The notes under the pieces: generated by a model
What the model was told of the DNA's origin: nothing
Seen by the model: only the letters and a program-made list of their open reading frames with translations
Databases searched by the model: none
Assembly: GCA_029194725.1 (NCBI GenBank)
Contig: JARFXQ010000010.1
Span: forward strand, 62,001 to 126,000
Length of the DNA: 64,000 nt
Direction: 5' to 3'
Source: Nitrospira sp.
Lineage (GTDB): Bacteria > Nitrospirota > Nitrospiria > Nitrospirales > Nitrospiraceae
Made by a program: the position numbers and the translations under genes
In this document: positions 1-8,851 of the stretch, in pieces
Layout: every line of letters starts with the position of its first letter
Numbering within the stretch: the first letter of the stretch is position 1

Positions 1-457
1 GAGCGGCCATCCTCCGCTCGCAACAAGCCCTCAACAGACCATGGGCATGAGTGAGCCATTGAAGACCGCATGCAATACTATAGTGAACCGCTTCACTTCG
101 GGCGCGGGCGATTCAGCGAAATCATCTATGATTCAGCCAGACAATTGGCCAGAACGTTATGCTCAATCAGATGCGACAAAGGAAAGTTATCTCGACCGAT
201 GTCATTTGGTTACCAACAAGGAGGTGACAACAGGGCTCCATGATTTCAGCGAGGCTCCATAGTATTTGAAGAATTTATACATCATTATTTATCAACATAT
301 TTATACGCACAGCGCCTTCTGAATTCCGCGATATATGAGAATCATGGTGCATGCCTCTTTAGGTAGGTCTTTCCACCTGCCAGGATAATAGCGCTAACTC
401 CCACCCCTGTATTACGGTGTTCTCACTGGACAGATTTTCCACGAGAGGAGAGAAAGC
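1..457. other. Leading region without a convincing gene
   Basis: The first 457 bases hold one 73-codon reading frame (41-262, plus) starting at an ATG with no Shine-Dalgarno sequence and no recognisable domain; I do not call it. From about 263 to 360 the DNA is markedly A/T-rich compared with its surroundings, which could include the promoter of the PilZ-like gene at 458, but no clear -35/-10 pair stands out. Confidence 0.4.
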
Positions 458-814
458 ATGCCTGCAGGACTCCTATCACAAATTGGGATCGATTGTATGC
501 TTTCAAAGGGGCGCGATGGTTTGAGGGGTGATGGTTGTGTGTATGAATTATCGTCCGCTCATCCTGTCATCCTAAATCCTGAAAAGCTCCGGCCGGGAGA
601 TTATGTCAAACTCCGTCTGTGGTTCCCGGAGGACAACACATATAGCCTGATCGAATTGGCAGAGGTTCAGTGGGTCAAGAATGAGTGGATCAAGATCGAG
701 CTTCTTCTTGTTTCACCTAAGGACCAAGCGCGCCTCCAGCAGTTCGCGACTCCAGCAGAAAACCCCTTGCCGGCACCAACGAGGATGAACGAACAGATCA
801 TGATTCGCGCGTGA
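458..814 (+). CDS. PilZ-like domain protein (118 aa)
   Basis: A small soluble protein resembling the C-terminal beta-barrel half of PilZ c-di-GMP-binding domains. The visible signature is an L-x-P-G-D-x-V-x-L stretch at about residues 47-55, followed by hydrophobic strands ending in E-V-Q-W-V and a D-Q-x-R-L segment, the usual layout of short PilZ proteins. The ligand-binding arginine motif (RxxxR) is not visible, so nucleotide binding is uncertain. The start is supported by a purine-rich GAGAGGAGAG sequence just upstream of the ATG. It stands alone, not obviously in an operon. It may link c-di-GMP to motility or the cell surface; this is inference. Confidence 0.6.
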   Translation: MPAGLLSQIGIDCMLSKGRDGLRGDGCVYELSSAHPVILNPEKLRPGDYVKLRLWFPEDNTYSLIELAEVQWVKNEWIKIELLLVSPKDQARLQQFATPAENPLPAPTRMNEQIMIRA

Positions 815-1140
815 CATTAACTCCAACGTTCAGCGGCTGTCAGACTAGGAGAACTACGAGCTTGTCATGAACCAAAGCATTTGATGGAATAATACGTGGA
901 TGAAGGTAGCTCCTGGCGGGTGCCCACCCGCAAGCAGCGAGAGATTTCTTCTCCCTCGAGAGGAAATCTACCTTCACCTAGAATTTTGCGTCTCCTGGTA
1001 ACGACTAGGGTGCAGCCATGATCGATCATTCCTCTTTGGCTCAGCATGACCGTCCATTCACGGGATTTCCGTTGCACCGAACATAGCCCTATTCTGACAC
1101 CGGACCGATCACAAGATAGCTAACGTATTGGGGGCGGATA
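815..1140. other. Intergenic stretch, no supported gene
   Basis: Between the PilZ-like and zinc-ribbon genes. A 70-codon minus-strand frame (865-1077) begins at GTG and resembles no family I know; it may be chance. No RNA gene or repeat was recognised. Confidence 0.35.
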
Positions 1141-1344
1141 ATGGAAAGACAACTCAACCACCGACTAGGACCTATACGACAGAACCTTCCTGGGAAAGCG
1201 TGCCCCTTCTGTGGAGGCAAGAGTTACCAACTTGTCCTCCGAGCTTCTGGGACACCTGACGATTCGAGCCTATTCGTTCGTTGCCGGCAATGTGGCCACC
1301 CACGAAGCCTGGATACGGACTTCAAGAGCGTCCTATGGATCTGA
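1141..1344 (+). CDS. Small zinc-ribbon protein (67 aa)
   Basis: A 67-residue protein carrying two CxxC knuckles, CPFCGG near residues 21-26 and CRQCGH near residues 48-53, spaced as in a treble-clef/zinc-ribbon fold. A G-rich sequence (GGGGGCGGATA) lies directly before the ATG. Such mini zinc ribbons bind nucleic acid or proteins; no specific role can be assigned. It is followed after 39 bases by another small gene in the same direction and may be co-transcribed with it. Confidence 0.6.
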   Translation: MERQLNHRLGPIRQNLPGKACPFCGGKSYQLVLRASGTPDDSSLFVRCRQCGHPRSLDTDFKSVLWI

Positions 1345-1383
1345 CTTCGATCAGTCCGAGCTAACGAAAATGGAGGTTACCTT

Positions 1384-1674
1384 ATGCCGTTTCGCCAACT
1401 GCGATCGTATATCGAAGGCACTCGTCAAAAGTGGAAGGCCCTCCACATGCTGGCCCTCAGCGGCGTCGTACGACCAAGCCATGTCGAACTTCTCTATGCG
1501 ATCCCACTTTTGAACAATGAAAACGAATCTAGCCCTTTCCAGAAGAACTCTGCAACCGCAGTCCGACCGGCGAGCCTCCTACAAAGATTCTTCGAGCTGC
1601 TATCCTGGCCCACGAAGGATGATAGATCACCATGGCAACCCTCTATCCAGCAACAACCGCCGCAGGCCTCGTAA
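1384..1674 (+). CDS. Hypothetical protein (96 aa)
   Basis: Not recognised. The case for a real gene is a good ribosome site (GGAGGT six bases before the ATG) and its position 39 bases after the zinc-ribbon gene. The N-terminal half is predicted helical; the C-terminus is proline/glutamine-rich and probably disordered. No signal peptide, membrane segment or catalytic motif is visible. The ribosome site overlaps an alternative frame, so translation needs confirmation. Confidence 0.4.
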   Translation: MPFRQLRSYIEGTRQKWKALHMLALSGVVRPSHVELLYAIPLLNNENESSPFQKNSATAVRPASLLQRFFELLSWPTKDDRSPWQPSIQQQPPQAS

Positions 1675-1941
1675 AAATATCTCTACGTGCGTCTGTCCGT
1701 TCGTCACGTTTGATATCTCTGTTTGTCCAGGACATGCGACGACTTGTTCCTGAACCTGTCCGCAGCAGGAGGCCCATCGAAAACCGTTTTGAAGATAGAT
1801 AAGGTGTAGCCGTATAGCCGAAGCATCATTCCTCTCTTGTACCCTTCCCATAGGCTGAGGTATGATGCCACTTCGTTGATGACTCCCGCCCTGGCGACCC
1901 CTTCCGCCCTGGATGCGGCGTGATCCATTTAATGATGACGT

Positions 1942-2034
1942 GGAGAGGTGGCCGAGTGGCCGAAGGCAACGGTTTGCTAAACCGTCGTAGGGACAAAATC
2001 TCTACCGAGGGTTCAAATCCCTCCCTCTCCGCCA
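1942..2034 (+). tRNA. tRNA-Ser (anticodon GCU)
   Basis: Complete cloverleaf: acceptor stem GGAGAGG (1942-1948) pairs with CCTCTCC (2024-2030), followed by discriminator G and an encoded CCA (2032-2034). The anticodon stem ACGGT/ACCGT encloses loop TTGCTAA with anticodon GCT at 1976-1978, reading AGC/AGU serine codons. The long variable arm (class II) and the T-loop GTTCAAATCC are typical of tRNA-Ser. A TATGAT -10-like hexamer lies near 1861, with only a poor -35 partner. Confidence 0.97.
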
Positions 2035-2187
2035 CCTCCATAAACTCGTCTTTGCGTGAGGCATCGAATCTCACCTCGCTGATCGGTAACTATTTCGGTG
2101 ATATTTTTGTTGTGACATCGGGAAGCCTATCGTATTCTTACGAACCACATTTGCCCATACCTCATCACAAGAAAGGATCTCTATCCC

Positions 2188-2865
2188 ATGAGAATTCGTC
2201 TAGTATGTTCTGCCATAGGGTTTCTCCTTGTCACAACCCCACTATTGGCTGCCTCGACAGATCCAGTAAATGATGATCAGAAAACCTTGTATGCACTCGG
2301 GTTGGCTATCAGCCAATCGTTGGGGACCTTTGCCTTAAGCGAAACCGAGCTCGATATGGTCAAAACTGGCATCACTGACGGCGTACTGAAGCGCCCTCAA
2401 AAAGTCGATCTCCAAACATTTGGACCTAAAATTCAACAACTGCAACAGTCCCGATTGGCTGTCGCTGCTGAGGGTGAGAAGAAGGCAGGCGCCGCGTTTA
2501 CGGCAAAAGCGGCTTCGGAAAAAGGAGCGACGAAGACGGAGTCAGGGATCGTCATTACCACCATCAAACCGGGCACCGGAGCCACACCAAAGGCGACGGA
2601 TACAGTCAAGGTCCATTATCATGGTACCTTGACCGATGGAACAGTGTTTGACAGTTCCATCAAGCGGGGGGAGCCAGCGACATTTCCGTTGAACAAGGTC
2701 ATTAAGTGTTGGACAGAGGGAGTTCAACAGATCAAAGTCGGAGGCAAGAGCCGGCTGGTGTGCCCATCCAATCTGGCCTATGGCGACAGCGGATCGCCGC
2801 CAACCATTAAACCGGGAGCCACCTTAGTCTTCGAAGTTGAGTTACTCGACATCGTCACCAACTGA
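2188..2865 (+). CDS. FKBP-type peptidyl-prolyl cis-trans isomerase, exported (Mip/FkpA-like)
   Basis: Prolyl isomerase that accelerates cis-trans isomerisation of Xaa-Pro bonds, probably a periplasmic folding helper. Residues 1-22 form a signal peptide ending L-L-A-A. Residues about 30-120 match the helical FKBP N-terminal dimerisation domain, and about 125-222 form the FKBP catalytic domain, with V-H-Y-H-G-T-L-x-D-G-x-x-F-D-S-S and the Y-G-D-S-G-S-P-P loop. Length (225 aa) fits the FkpA/Mip group. GAAAGGA upstream supports the start. It stands alone between tRNA-Ser and a perfect hairpin. Confidence 0.92.
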   Translation: MRIRLVCSAIGFLLVTTPLLAASTDPVNDDQKTLYALGLAISQSLGTFALSETELDMVKTGITDGVLKRPQKVDLQTFGPKIQQLQQSRLAVAAEGEKKAGAAFTAKAASEKGATKTESGIVITTIKPGTGATPKATDTVKVHYHGTLTDGTVFDSSIKRGEPATFPLNKVIKCWTEGVQQIKVGGKSRLVCPSNLAYGDSGSPPTIKPGATLVFEVELLDIVTN

Positions 2866-2872
2866 CCACTTC

Positions 2873-2904
2873 GTTGTGCCGCCTCTGCATAGAGGCGGCA
2901 CAAC
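2873..2904 (+). terminator. Perfect 14-bp hairpin after the FKBP gene
   Basis: GTTGTGCCGCCTCT pairs without mismatch with AGAGGCGGCACAAC around a GCAT loop, eight bases after the stop codon. No T-tract follows, so it may be a weak terminator or an mRNA-stabilising 3' hairpin. Confidence 0.65.
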
Positions 2905-2952
2905 TATTCGACCCCTCGACGCCTCCCGAACCTGACAACGACCACCGTTCCA

Positions 2953-4293
2953 ATGAATCTGGGTGAATCAACTACTGTGAGTCAGAGGACCTCAATGAGT
3001 CGCGAAGCCGCCGCACCTCCTTCGCCCCTACGTTGGCTTATTCTAGGGCTTCTCTTTGCCATCAGTGTCGTCACATATATCGATCGCGTCAACATTTCGG
3101 TCACGGCACGGCAGATGATGCCAGCGTTGGGACTTACCGAGCAGGAAATGGGATTTGTCTTCTCCGCCTTCGTCATCGGGTATGCCTTGTTTCAGATTCC
3201 CGGTGGGTGGCTCGGTGATCGTTGGGGCATCCGTATCGTCCTCATGATCGCACTGATCTGGTGGTCCTGCTTTACCGCCTGGACGGCAATTGCCGCGACT
3301 TCTTTCCTGGCCGCGCCGTTAGGAATCGTCGGTGCACTGGCCCTTGTCAGATTCCTTCTCGGCGTCGGAGAGGCAGCAGCATTGCCGACATTCAATCGCG
3401 CCGTCACCGACTGGCTTCCCACTCATGAACGTGGTCTTGGCATTGGCATTGCTATCGGCGGGATCGGGATTGGCGCAGCGATCACTCCGCCGGTAACCGC
3501 TTGGATTATGGTCAACTACGGTTGGCAATCCGCCTTTTACCTTTCAAGTGGAATAGGGTTCGTCCTTGCAGTCATTTGGTGGTTCTTGGCCGCCGATCGT
3601 CCATCGCATCACCCGTGGCACACTCGTGGCGGAGCAACCAGGTCCGCGACTTCCGCTGCTTCAACTGGCCCTTCGATCTCGTGGGCTATCCTACGAAGAA
3701 CCCCCAGCGTTTGGTGGCTGATGCTGAGCTATGGATGCCTGGGCTATGTCGCCTATGTCTACATGTCTTGGTTCTATCTCTATCTCGTGAATGAGCGGGG
3801 CTTCAGCGTTCTACGAGGTGGTTTGTTCGCTGCCGCCCCTTTCCTTATGATTCTCGTGTTCTGTCCTCTTGGCGGTTGGGTCACTGATCGATTGGCGATC
3901 CAACGAGGAGTGACGAAAGGCCGTCAGATCGTGGGCATGATAGGCATGGGGCTGGCCGCAGGTTCCATTGCCTTGGGTGCTGCTGCAGAATCTCCCTATC
4001 TCGCCATTGCCAGCTTATCACTGGGTGCCGGATGGCTCTATTTCACAGTCGGCGCCTATTGGTCTTCGGCAAGCGATCTGTCACCGACCCATGCCGGAAG
4101 CCTCTCAGGTCTCATGAATATGGGTGCCAATCTCGGCGGGGCGATGTCTCCGACACTCACGCCGTGGCTCGCCCAACAGTGGGGGTGGGGCGCTTCGCTC
4201 AGCGTCACCGCCTTCATTTCCCTGCTCGGTGGAATCATGTGGTTGCTCATCCGGCCTGGAGATGGACTAGCAAGAGACGGTGTTGATTGCTGA
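2953..4293 (+). CDS. MFS transporter, anion:cation symporter (ACS)-like
   Basis: A 446-aa inner-membrane permease with about 12 hydrophobic segments. The first helix carries T-Y-I-D-R-V-N-I-S, typical of the ACS family (sugar-acid and organic-anion/proton symporters such as GudP/ExuT), and the loop 2-3 motif G-G-W-L-G-D-R-W-G matches the MFS signature GxLaDrxG; a related G-G-W-V-T-D-R-L motif sits in the second half. Substrate cannot be read from sequence. There are ATGs at residues 1 and 15; the first is taken, but neither has a strong ribosome site. No operon partner of related function. Confidence 0.85.
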   Translation: MNLGESTTVSQRTSMSREAAAPPSPLRWLILGLLFAISVVTYIDRVNISVTARQMMPALGLTEQEMGFVFSAFVIGYALFQIPGGWLGDRWGIRIVLMIALIWWSCFTAWTAIAATSFLAAPLGIVGALALVRFLLGVGEAAALPTFNRAVTDWLPTHERGLGIGIAIGGIGIGAAITPPVTAWIMVNYGWQSAFYLSSGIGFVLAVIWWFLAADRPSHHPWHTRGGATRSATSAASTGPSISWAILRRTPSVWWLMLSYGCLGYVAYVYMSWFYLYLVNERGFSVLRGGLFAAAPFLMILVFCPLGGWVTDRLAIQRGVTKGRQIVGMIGMGLAAGSIALGAAAESPYLAIASLSLGAGWLYFTVGAYWSSASDLSPTHAGSLSGLMNMGANLGGAMSPTLTPWLAQQWGWGASLSVTAFISLLGGIMWLLIRPGDGLARDGVDC

Positions 4294-4299
4294 AACACG

Positions 4300-4334
4300 A
4301 GTGCTGAGCCATTTTCCCCTCAGGACTCAGCACT
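4300..4334 (+). terminator. Hairpin after the MFS gene
   Basis: AGTGCTGAG (4300-4308) pairs with CTCAGCACT (4326-4334) seven bases after the MFS stop codon; the loop is large (17 bases) and no long T-run follows. Possible intrinsic terminator. Confidence 0.45.
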
Positions 4335-4377
4335 GTTGGTAAGCCCTTGTCACTATGAAGACCGCCTTGCTACATTC

Positions 4378-4905
4378 ATGACGATGACACTTGATTTTCG
4401 AAAGAAAGATCCCCGGGTCACGATTTCCACGAAATTCGGTGAGATCAAGATTCGCTTCTACTCCGATGCGGCACCTCGCCATGTGGAGAATTTCATCAAT
4501 CTCGTCAAGCTGGGCTTTTATGACGGCACAACGTTTCACCGTGTAGTGCCTGGATTCATCATTCAAAGCGGAGATCCATTGAGCAAAGACCCCGACCGCA
4601 CGCTCCACGGTACGGGTGGACCAGGATACTTTCTTTCGCCCGAGCCAAACGACCATCCACACAAGCGCGGCGCAGTATCCATGGCAAAAATGCCCCGCGA
4701 GAGCAACAGCACGCGCGACTTCAACGACAATGGCTCACAATTTTTTATCTGCGTGGGAGAGAACGGTGGGTTGGATCGGCGCTATACCGTGTTTGGGGAG
4801 GTCTTTCGCGGGATCGAGGTTGTCGACAAGATTGTCGCAGTGCCTCGCGACGAGCGAGACAACCCCCTGGATCCGATCAGTATCACGATGACCGTGAAGG
4901 AATAA
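4378..4905 (+). CDS. Cyclophilin-type peptidyl-prolyl cis-trans isomerase
   Basis: Cytoplasmic cyclophilin (no signal peptide). Family motifs are visible: T-x-F-H-R-V-V-P-G-F-I-I-Q-S-G-D-P with the catalytic arginine, the G-S-Q-F-F-I core, and Y-T-V-F-G-E-V near the end. The tryptophan of cyclosporin-sensitive cyclophilins is replaced (L-D-R-R-Y), as in many bacterial forms. The frame is open upstream to a TTG at 4336 that would overlap the preceding hairpin, so ATG 4378 (or ATG 4384) is preferred; neither has a clear ribosome site. The next gene follows after 26 bases and may be co-transcribed. Confidence 0.9.
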   Translation: MTMTLDFRKKDPRVTISTKFGEIKIRFYSDAAPRHVENFINLVKLGFYDGTTFHRVVPGFIIQSGDPLSKDPDRTLHGTGGPGYFLSPEPNDHPHKRGAVSMAKMPRESNSTRDFNDNGSQFFICVGENGGLDRRYTVFGEVFRGIEVVDKIVAVPRDERDNPLDPISITMTVKE

Positions 4906-4931
4906 GTACCGGTCGTCGGTGCGGCATTCCT

Positions 4932-5933
4932 ATGGGTGGAGAGGCCAATCATCTGAGAGGTGCCATCCTCTCGGCAACAGATTATGAATCTGTCCGGCTA
5001 GCAGGCAGAATCATCAAAACAGGCGGACTCGTCGCATTTCCAACAGAAACAGTCTATGGACTCGGTTGCGATGCGATGAGTGCTGACGCAGCAGCGAAGG
5101 TCTTCGAAGCCAAGCAACGTCCTCAGTTCGACCCACTCATTGTCCACATCGCTGATCTCAAGCAGTTGGACACTGTGATCGCCTCTCTCCCTCCTATAGG
5201 TCACAGACTCATAGATGAGTTTTGGCCCGGCCCCCTGACTTTGGTGCTGCCGAAGCAGCCGACCGTTCCAGATCTCGTCACGGCCGGACTTTCAACGGTA
5301 GCGGTCAGAATGCCGAACCATTCGGTGGCTCAGGCGCTTATTCGAGAAGCAGGCACTCCGATCGCCGGCCCCAGCGCCAATCCTTTCGGCTATGTCAGTC
5401 CGACGACCGCGCGACATGTTGCCGATGGGCTTGGGAGCAAGGTGGATCTCATACTCGACGGTGGACCATGCCCGATTGGGGTCGAATCGACGATCGTTTC
5501 ACTGGTGACGCCACAAGCAGAATTGTTGCGTCCAGGCAGCATCACCATCGAACAACTCAGCGCCGTGATCGGCTCGCTTCGACGATCGCTGTCCGTGAAT
5601 GAAACGCCGATCGCTCCCGGCCAATTATCACGCCACTACGCAACACTGACGCATCTGACGATCTTACCCTCGGTTGGAGCAAGGCCTGCCCTGAAAGACG
5701 GGGAGCGCGCGGGCTTACTGATCCACTCGGAAATCAGAGACACCGACGATCGCTTTGCAGCTGTTGAAGTTCTGTCGTCTACAGGCGATCTGAAGGAAGC
5801 TGCACGTCACCTGTTTGGAGCCTTGCGGAGGCTGGACTCTCTCGGTCTGGATAGGATCTATGCGGAGCCTTGCAAAGAAGAAGGACTTGGGATCGCGATC
5901 ATGGATCGGCTCCGCCGCTGTGCCGCACGATGA
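4932..5933 (+). CDS. L-threonylcarbamoyladenylate synthase (TsaC/Sua5 family)
   Basis: Makes L-threonylcarbamoyl-AMP from threonine, bicarbonate and ATP, the first step of t6A modification at position 37 of ANN-decoding tRNAs. The YrdC/Sua5 domain (about residues 15-205) shows G-L-V-A-F-P-T-E-T-V-Y-G-L-G, the K-Q-R-P element and the G-P-S-A-N-P-F-G nucleotide-binding stretch. The extra C-terminal Sua5 domain (about 225-330) makes this the longer Sua5 form at 333 aa rather than the short TsaC form. No tsaB/D/E genes are nearby. Confidence 0.93.
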   Translation: MGGEANHLRGAILSATDYESVRLAGRIIKTGGLVAFPTETVYGLGCDAMSADAAAKVFEAKQRPQFDPLIVHIADLKQLDTVIASLPPIGHRLIDEFWPGPLTLVLPKQPTVPDLVTAGLSTVAVRMPNHSVAQALIREAGTPIAGPSANPFGYVSPTTARHVADGLGSKVDLILDGGPCPIGVESTIVSLVTPQAELLRPGSITIEQLSAVIGSLRRSLSVNETPIAPGQLSRHYATLTHLTILPSVGARPALKDGERAGLLIHSEIRDTDDRFAAVEVLSSTGDLKEAARHLFGALRRLDSLGLDRIYAEPCKEEGLGIAIMDRLRRCAAR

Positions 5934-5960
5934 TGTTAGAACATGCCCTTAGAATTTCAT

Positions 5961-6001
5961 GATCCTCTTGAGGATCGGTCGCACGTGAAAATTATTTCAC
6001 G
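5961..6001. terminator. Two small hairpins between convergent genes
   Basis: GATCCTC-TT-GAGGATC (5961-5976) and CGTGAAA-ATTA-TTTCACG (5984-6001) lie between the convergent sua5-like and protease genes. Their symmetry suits bidirectional termination, but stems are short. Confidence 0.5.
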
Positions 6002-6003
6002 CG

Positions 6004-7053
6004 TTACTTGGGCTTGCTCCCCTCACCGCCAAGAATAACATGGAACGTCAAATCGACGTCAGCTCGACGCACTTTAACCGACACTTCTTGGCCCGGGCTT
6101 GTCCGTTCGATGAGAAAATTCTTCAGCTGAGCCCCATCAAGAATCTCCGTTTCCTCGATAGCCAGTAAGATATCGTACTTCTGAATACCTGCCGATTTTG
6201 CTGGTTCCGCGACTTCCTTCACGGCGACACGCAACTTCGTGCCGTCTTTTACCGAAGTCATGTGAACCCCGAGTCTGGAGAAGGCAAGCGGCCTACCTGA
6301 AAGAGCTGCGTTGATGATGCGCTCCGCAAGGATTCCCGGAATGACAAAGGTCAGGCGACTGCAATGAGCCTGGGTCTCTTCTTTATCGGTTTGGATCACG
6401 GCATGTACGATGCCGACAATTTCTCCTTGCGCGTTGAACAGCCCACCTCCTGAATTTCCGCTGCAGGTCGAAAGATCGGCCTGGATGAGACGGGTATCGA
6501 CGGTTTGCAGGAACGTATTGGTATTTCCGATTTTCCCAAAGGCCATGGTCGGTCCCCAACCAAGCGGATAACCGACTGTGAAGACTTCCATCCCGGGAGA
6601 AGCCTCGGTCGAAGTAAAGGACGTCCCTGCCTGTAATTTGGAGCGATGCTGTTCGGCAACCCGGTACAAGACGACATCCATGAACGCACTGTCGCCCACG
6701 AGATCGGCAGGAAGTTCATGGAGATCATTCGTGAGCACGCGAATCTGTTTCTGAACGACGACGCCTGTCGGAAGCTCGTGTTTTTCTGCGGCATGTCTTG
6801 CAGTAATCACATAGCCGTCTCGTAGATGAAATCCAGTTCCTCGGACGACGACCTTCTCAGGCTTTTCCGGCATTCGCTGATCTTGTGTGTCAGCTAGAAT
6901 TCCCACCGTCACCTGTCTCGCTCGAAGCAACGCGTCTTGGCCAAGTGGCGTCGTTTCAGCGAAAAGGGGAAGAGCAAGCATTACCGTGACGCCCCACACA
7001 CCGAACGTGGAAAGGCATAGGGAGTGAGCTGCGAATGGGTGGCGCGTGTTCAT
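6004..7053 (-). CDS. Periplasmic trypsin-like serine protease with PDZ domain (Deg/HtrA-like)
   Basis: A 349-aa exported quality-control protease. An N-terminal signal peptide of about 32 residues ends near L-F-A-E. The catalytic triad is visible: His in I-T-A-R-H-A-A, Asp in S-A-F-M-D-V-V-L-Y-R-V, and Ser in S-G-N-S-G-G-G-L. A single C-terminal PDZ domain (about residues 255-340) contains the K-Y-D-I-L-L-A-I-E carboxylate-loop region. One PDZ resembles DegS-type rather than DegP-type architecture, but it has a cleavable-looking signal rather than an anchor. ATG 7053 is used. It is monocistronic and divergent from the broken FGE-like gene. Confidence 0.87.
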   Translation of the reverse strand: MNTRHPFAAHSLCLSTFGVWGVTVMLALPLFAETTPLGQDALLRARQVTVGILADTQDQRMPEKPEKVVVRGTGFHLRDGYVITARHAAEKHELPTGVVVQKQIRVLTNDLHELPADLVGDSAFMDVVLYRVAEQHRSKLQAGTSFTSTEASPGMEVFTVGYPLGWGPTMAFGKIGNTNTFLQTVDTRLIQADLSTCSGNSGGGLFNAQGEIVGIVHAVIQTDKEETQAHCSRLTFVIPGILAERIINAALSGRPLAFSRLGVHMTSVKDGTKLRVAVKEVAEPAKSAGIQKYDILLAIEETEILDGAQLKNFLIERTSPGQEVSVKVRRADVDLTFHVILGGEGSKPK

Positions 7054-7215
7054 TCAATGCTCCTTTCCATAATCCCGTACAAGCCAGAGCTGGATACAAT
7101 CGGATCACGTTGTTTCTCAAAACATGCCGAGCGACCAGGAATGGTCTGATCGTCACTCGGAACTATTGTAAGCTACAGCCGTCCCGTCTATAGTGCAACG
7201 CAATTTCGCCCCGCC

Positions 7216-8141
7216 ATGAATTTCTGTGATAAGACGCTGCACCGCCTTTGTGCATGGTCTGTGTCTGTGATCACGTTTTCTCTCCTGATCATGATGAGGA
7301 GTCCCTCCTTCGGAGAGGCCGGCTCAAAGCCCTCTCCGGACCTAGCCTGCCACTTAGTAGAGATCGTGAGGTTGGCCAGACCGACACCGATGATCACCAT
7401 CCCGACTGGTACGTTTTGCGCGGAAGCAATCGAGTCGACAACGACCCATATGGAAACCGGACTCAGTTTGACCATATGGAACTGCCTCAACAGCGAGTCT
7501 GGCTGGACACCTATGAAATGAATCGGGATGAAGCAAGCCTCGGAGGGTACGTGGCCTTCCTGCAGAAACAGAAACTTCATCCCTGCGATGAGCACCAGAA
7601 GCTCCTCTGGCACGTCATCACCGTCCACTCCGTCTCCGACCAGACCTTGACTCGCTGGCCTGCGCTCTATGTCACATGGAGAGAGGCGAACGATCTATGT
7701 GCGGCAAAGCACTCCAGACTCCCGATCGAGGTTGAATGGGAAAAAGCAGCACGAGGGTCTGCAGGCATTCCTTGCCCATGGGGTGAAGCGATTCCCAACT
7801 CCACACTCATGATGTTTGGGCAGCATCATGTCCATGAGATCCCTATTCTTGCAGCAGTTGATTCCTATGGGGAAGGCAAGATTCCCTATGGCTTGCACCA
7901 TGTGACGGACAGCATTGCAGAATGGGTAGAGGATTGGTTCGGGTTCGACCACGATGTGTATATGTTGGAACTCCACCCTACGGATCCGACCACGGGGCGT
8001 TACGAAAGCATCCGCGGTGGCTCCTGGAAAAGCAATCGCGTCATATTTTGAACAGCAACCCGAGGCGACGCCCCTACAGACCAACGTATCGCGACAATCG
8101 GATTCCGGTGCGCGCGATCATTGACCTCTGATTCCCCTTAA
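7216..8141 (+). pseudogene. Broken formylglycine-generating-enzyme (SUMF1/FGE-sulfatase)-like gene
   Basis: A SUMF1-type domain split by two lesions. Frame one starts at ATG 7216 with an export-like signal and reaches M-I-T-I-P-T-G-T-F; a -1 shift at the TTTT run 7414-7417 joins exactly to L-R-G-S-N-R-V-D-N in the next frame, restoring the family signature I-P-x-G-x-F-x-x-G-S. That frame continues through typical motifs (L-P-I-E-V-E-W-E-K-A-A-R-G, S-I-A-E-W-V-E-D-W, R-G-G-S-W) to a TGA at 8049-8051. Beyond it, still in the same frame, the expected C-terminus continues (T-A-T-R, then I-G-F-R-C-A-R) to TAA 8139. The TGA sits where relatives commonly have Arg, so CGA to TGA is likely. Two independent lesions favour a pseudogene over a sequencing error. 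Confidence 0.82.
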
Positions 8142-8277
8142 CCTAACTGGGGCGACTCCGGAATTTTGGACCGAAGGCACCAGGAGCCCCCCTCGCTCTC
8201 AAGCCTCACGGCGGCCTGCAACCGTACTCCCCTGTGAGTGGCTCCTCCAGCTCAGATGGCCTTCGCGAAGGCAACAG

Positions 8278-8805
8278 CTAGACGTTGGGGTTCCGCAGTC
8301 TCATTGATGAATCTTTCCCGGCCGGATCCAGTAACAATCGGTCGATGTCCAACAGCGATACCAGTTTGTCGCCGGACTTTCCAACCCCGTTCAAGAACGT
8401 CACGTCGACCTTATTCCCGAAATCTGGCACCGCCTGAATAGCCTTTTTCTCTACGTGGAGCACGTCCGATACTGCATCAACCACCAACCCCGTCACTTTG
8501 TCCTGCACCACCACCACGATGATGACGGTAAATGCGGTGTAGTCGATTGTCGGCATACCGAACTTGGTCCGCAGCTCCACGATGGGCACGATGGTCCCTC
8601 GGAGATTCAGAACCCCTTTGATATGAGGCGGCGTATTGGGGATCTTGGTCACGGCACTGTACCCCTTGATCTCTTGGACACGAAGAATATCGATCCCGTA
8701 CAATTCATCACCGAGGCTGAAAGTCAAAAACTGACTTGCGTCCGCACGCGATCCTGCCTGCTGATTGAGGTCTTTGGCTTCCTTGTCCCTAACCATCCCT
8801 GTCAT
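8278..8805 (-). CDS. cheW: Chemotaxis coupling protein CheW
   Basis: Scaffold linking receptors to the kinase CheA. The CheW SH3-like domain occupies about residues 25-165, with F-L-T-F-S-L-G-D-E-L-Y-G-I-D-I-L near the start, then I-K-G-V-L-N-L-R-G-T-I-V-P-I-V, the hallmark receptor/CheA-binding segment. The frame is open far upstream into cheA; ATG 8805 gives a normal 175-aa CheW, while ATG 8868 would overlap the cheA end by 17 bases. It directly follows cheA in the same direction, and no receptor (MCP) gene is in the window. Confidence 0.9.
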   Translation of the reverse strand: MTGMVRDKEAKDLNQQAGSRADASQFLTFSLGDELYGIDILRVQEIKGYSAVTKIPNTPPHIKGVLNLRGTIVPIVELRTKFGMPTIDYTAFTVIIVVVVQDKVTGLVVDAVSDVLHVEKKAIQAVPDFGNKVDVTFLNGVGKSGDKLVSLLDIDRLLLDPAGKDSSMRLRNPNV

Positions 8806-8851
8806 GGAAGGCTCTTTTTCCTCGACTTCTCCGATTCGACGTAATGGGTGA

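Noticed and set aside
865..1077. 70-codon minus-strand frame
   Set aside because: GTG start, no family resemblance; insufficient to call a gene.
1855..1875. Sigma70 promoter for tRNA-Ser (TATGAT near 1861)
   Set aside because: The -35 partner matches only three of six bases at 18-base spacing.
7414..7417. Programmed -1 frameshift site
   Set aside because: A run of four T without a full X-XXY-YYZ heptamer or obvious downstream stimulator, and the same gene has a premature stop; decay is simpler.
8049..8051. In-frame TGA read as selenocysteine
   Set aside because: The position corresponds to Arg rather than Cys in the family pattern, no selenocysteine-insertion hairpin was recognised, and the gene has a second lesion upstream.
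8259..8272. GCCTTCGCGAAGGC palindrome six bases past the cheW stop
   Set aside because: Too short a loop and no T-tract; not convincing as terminator.
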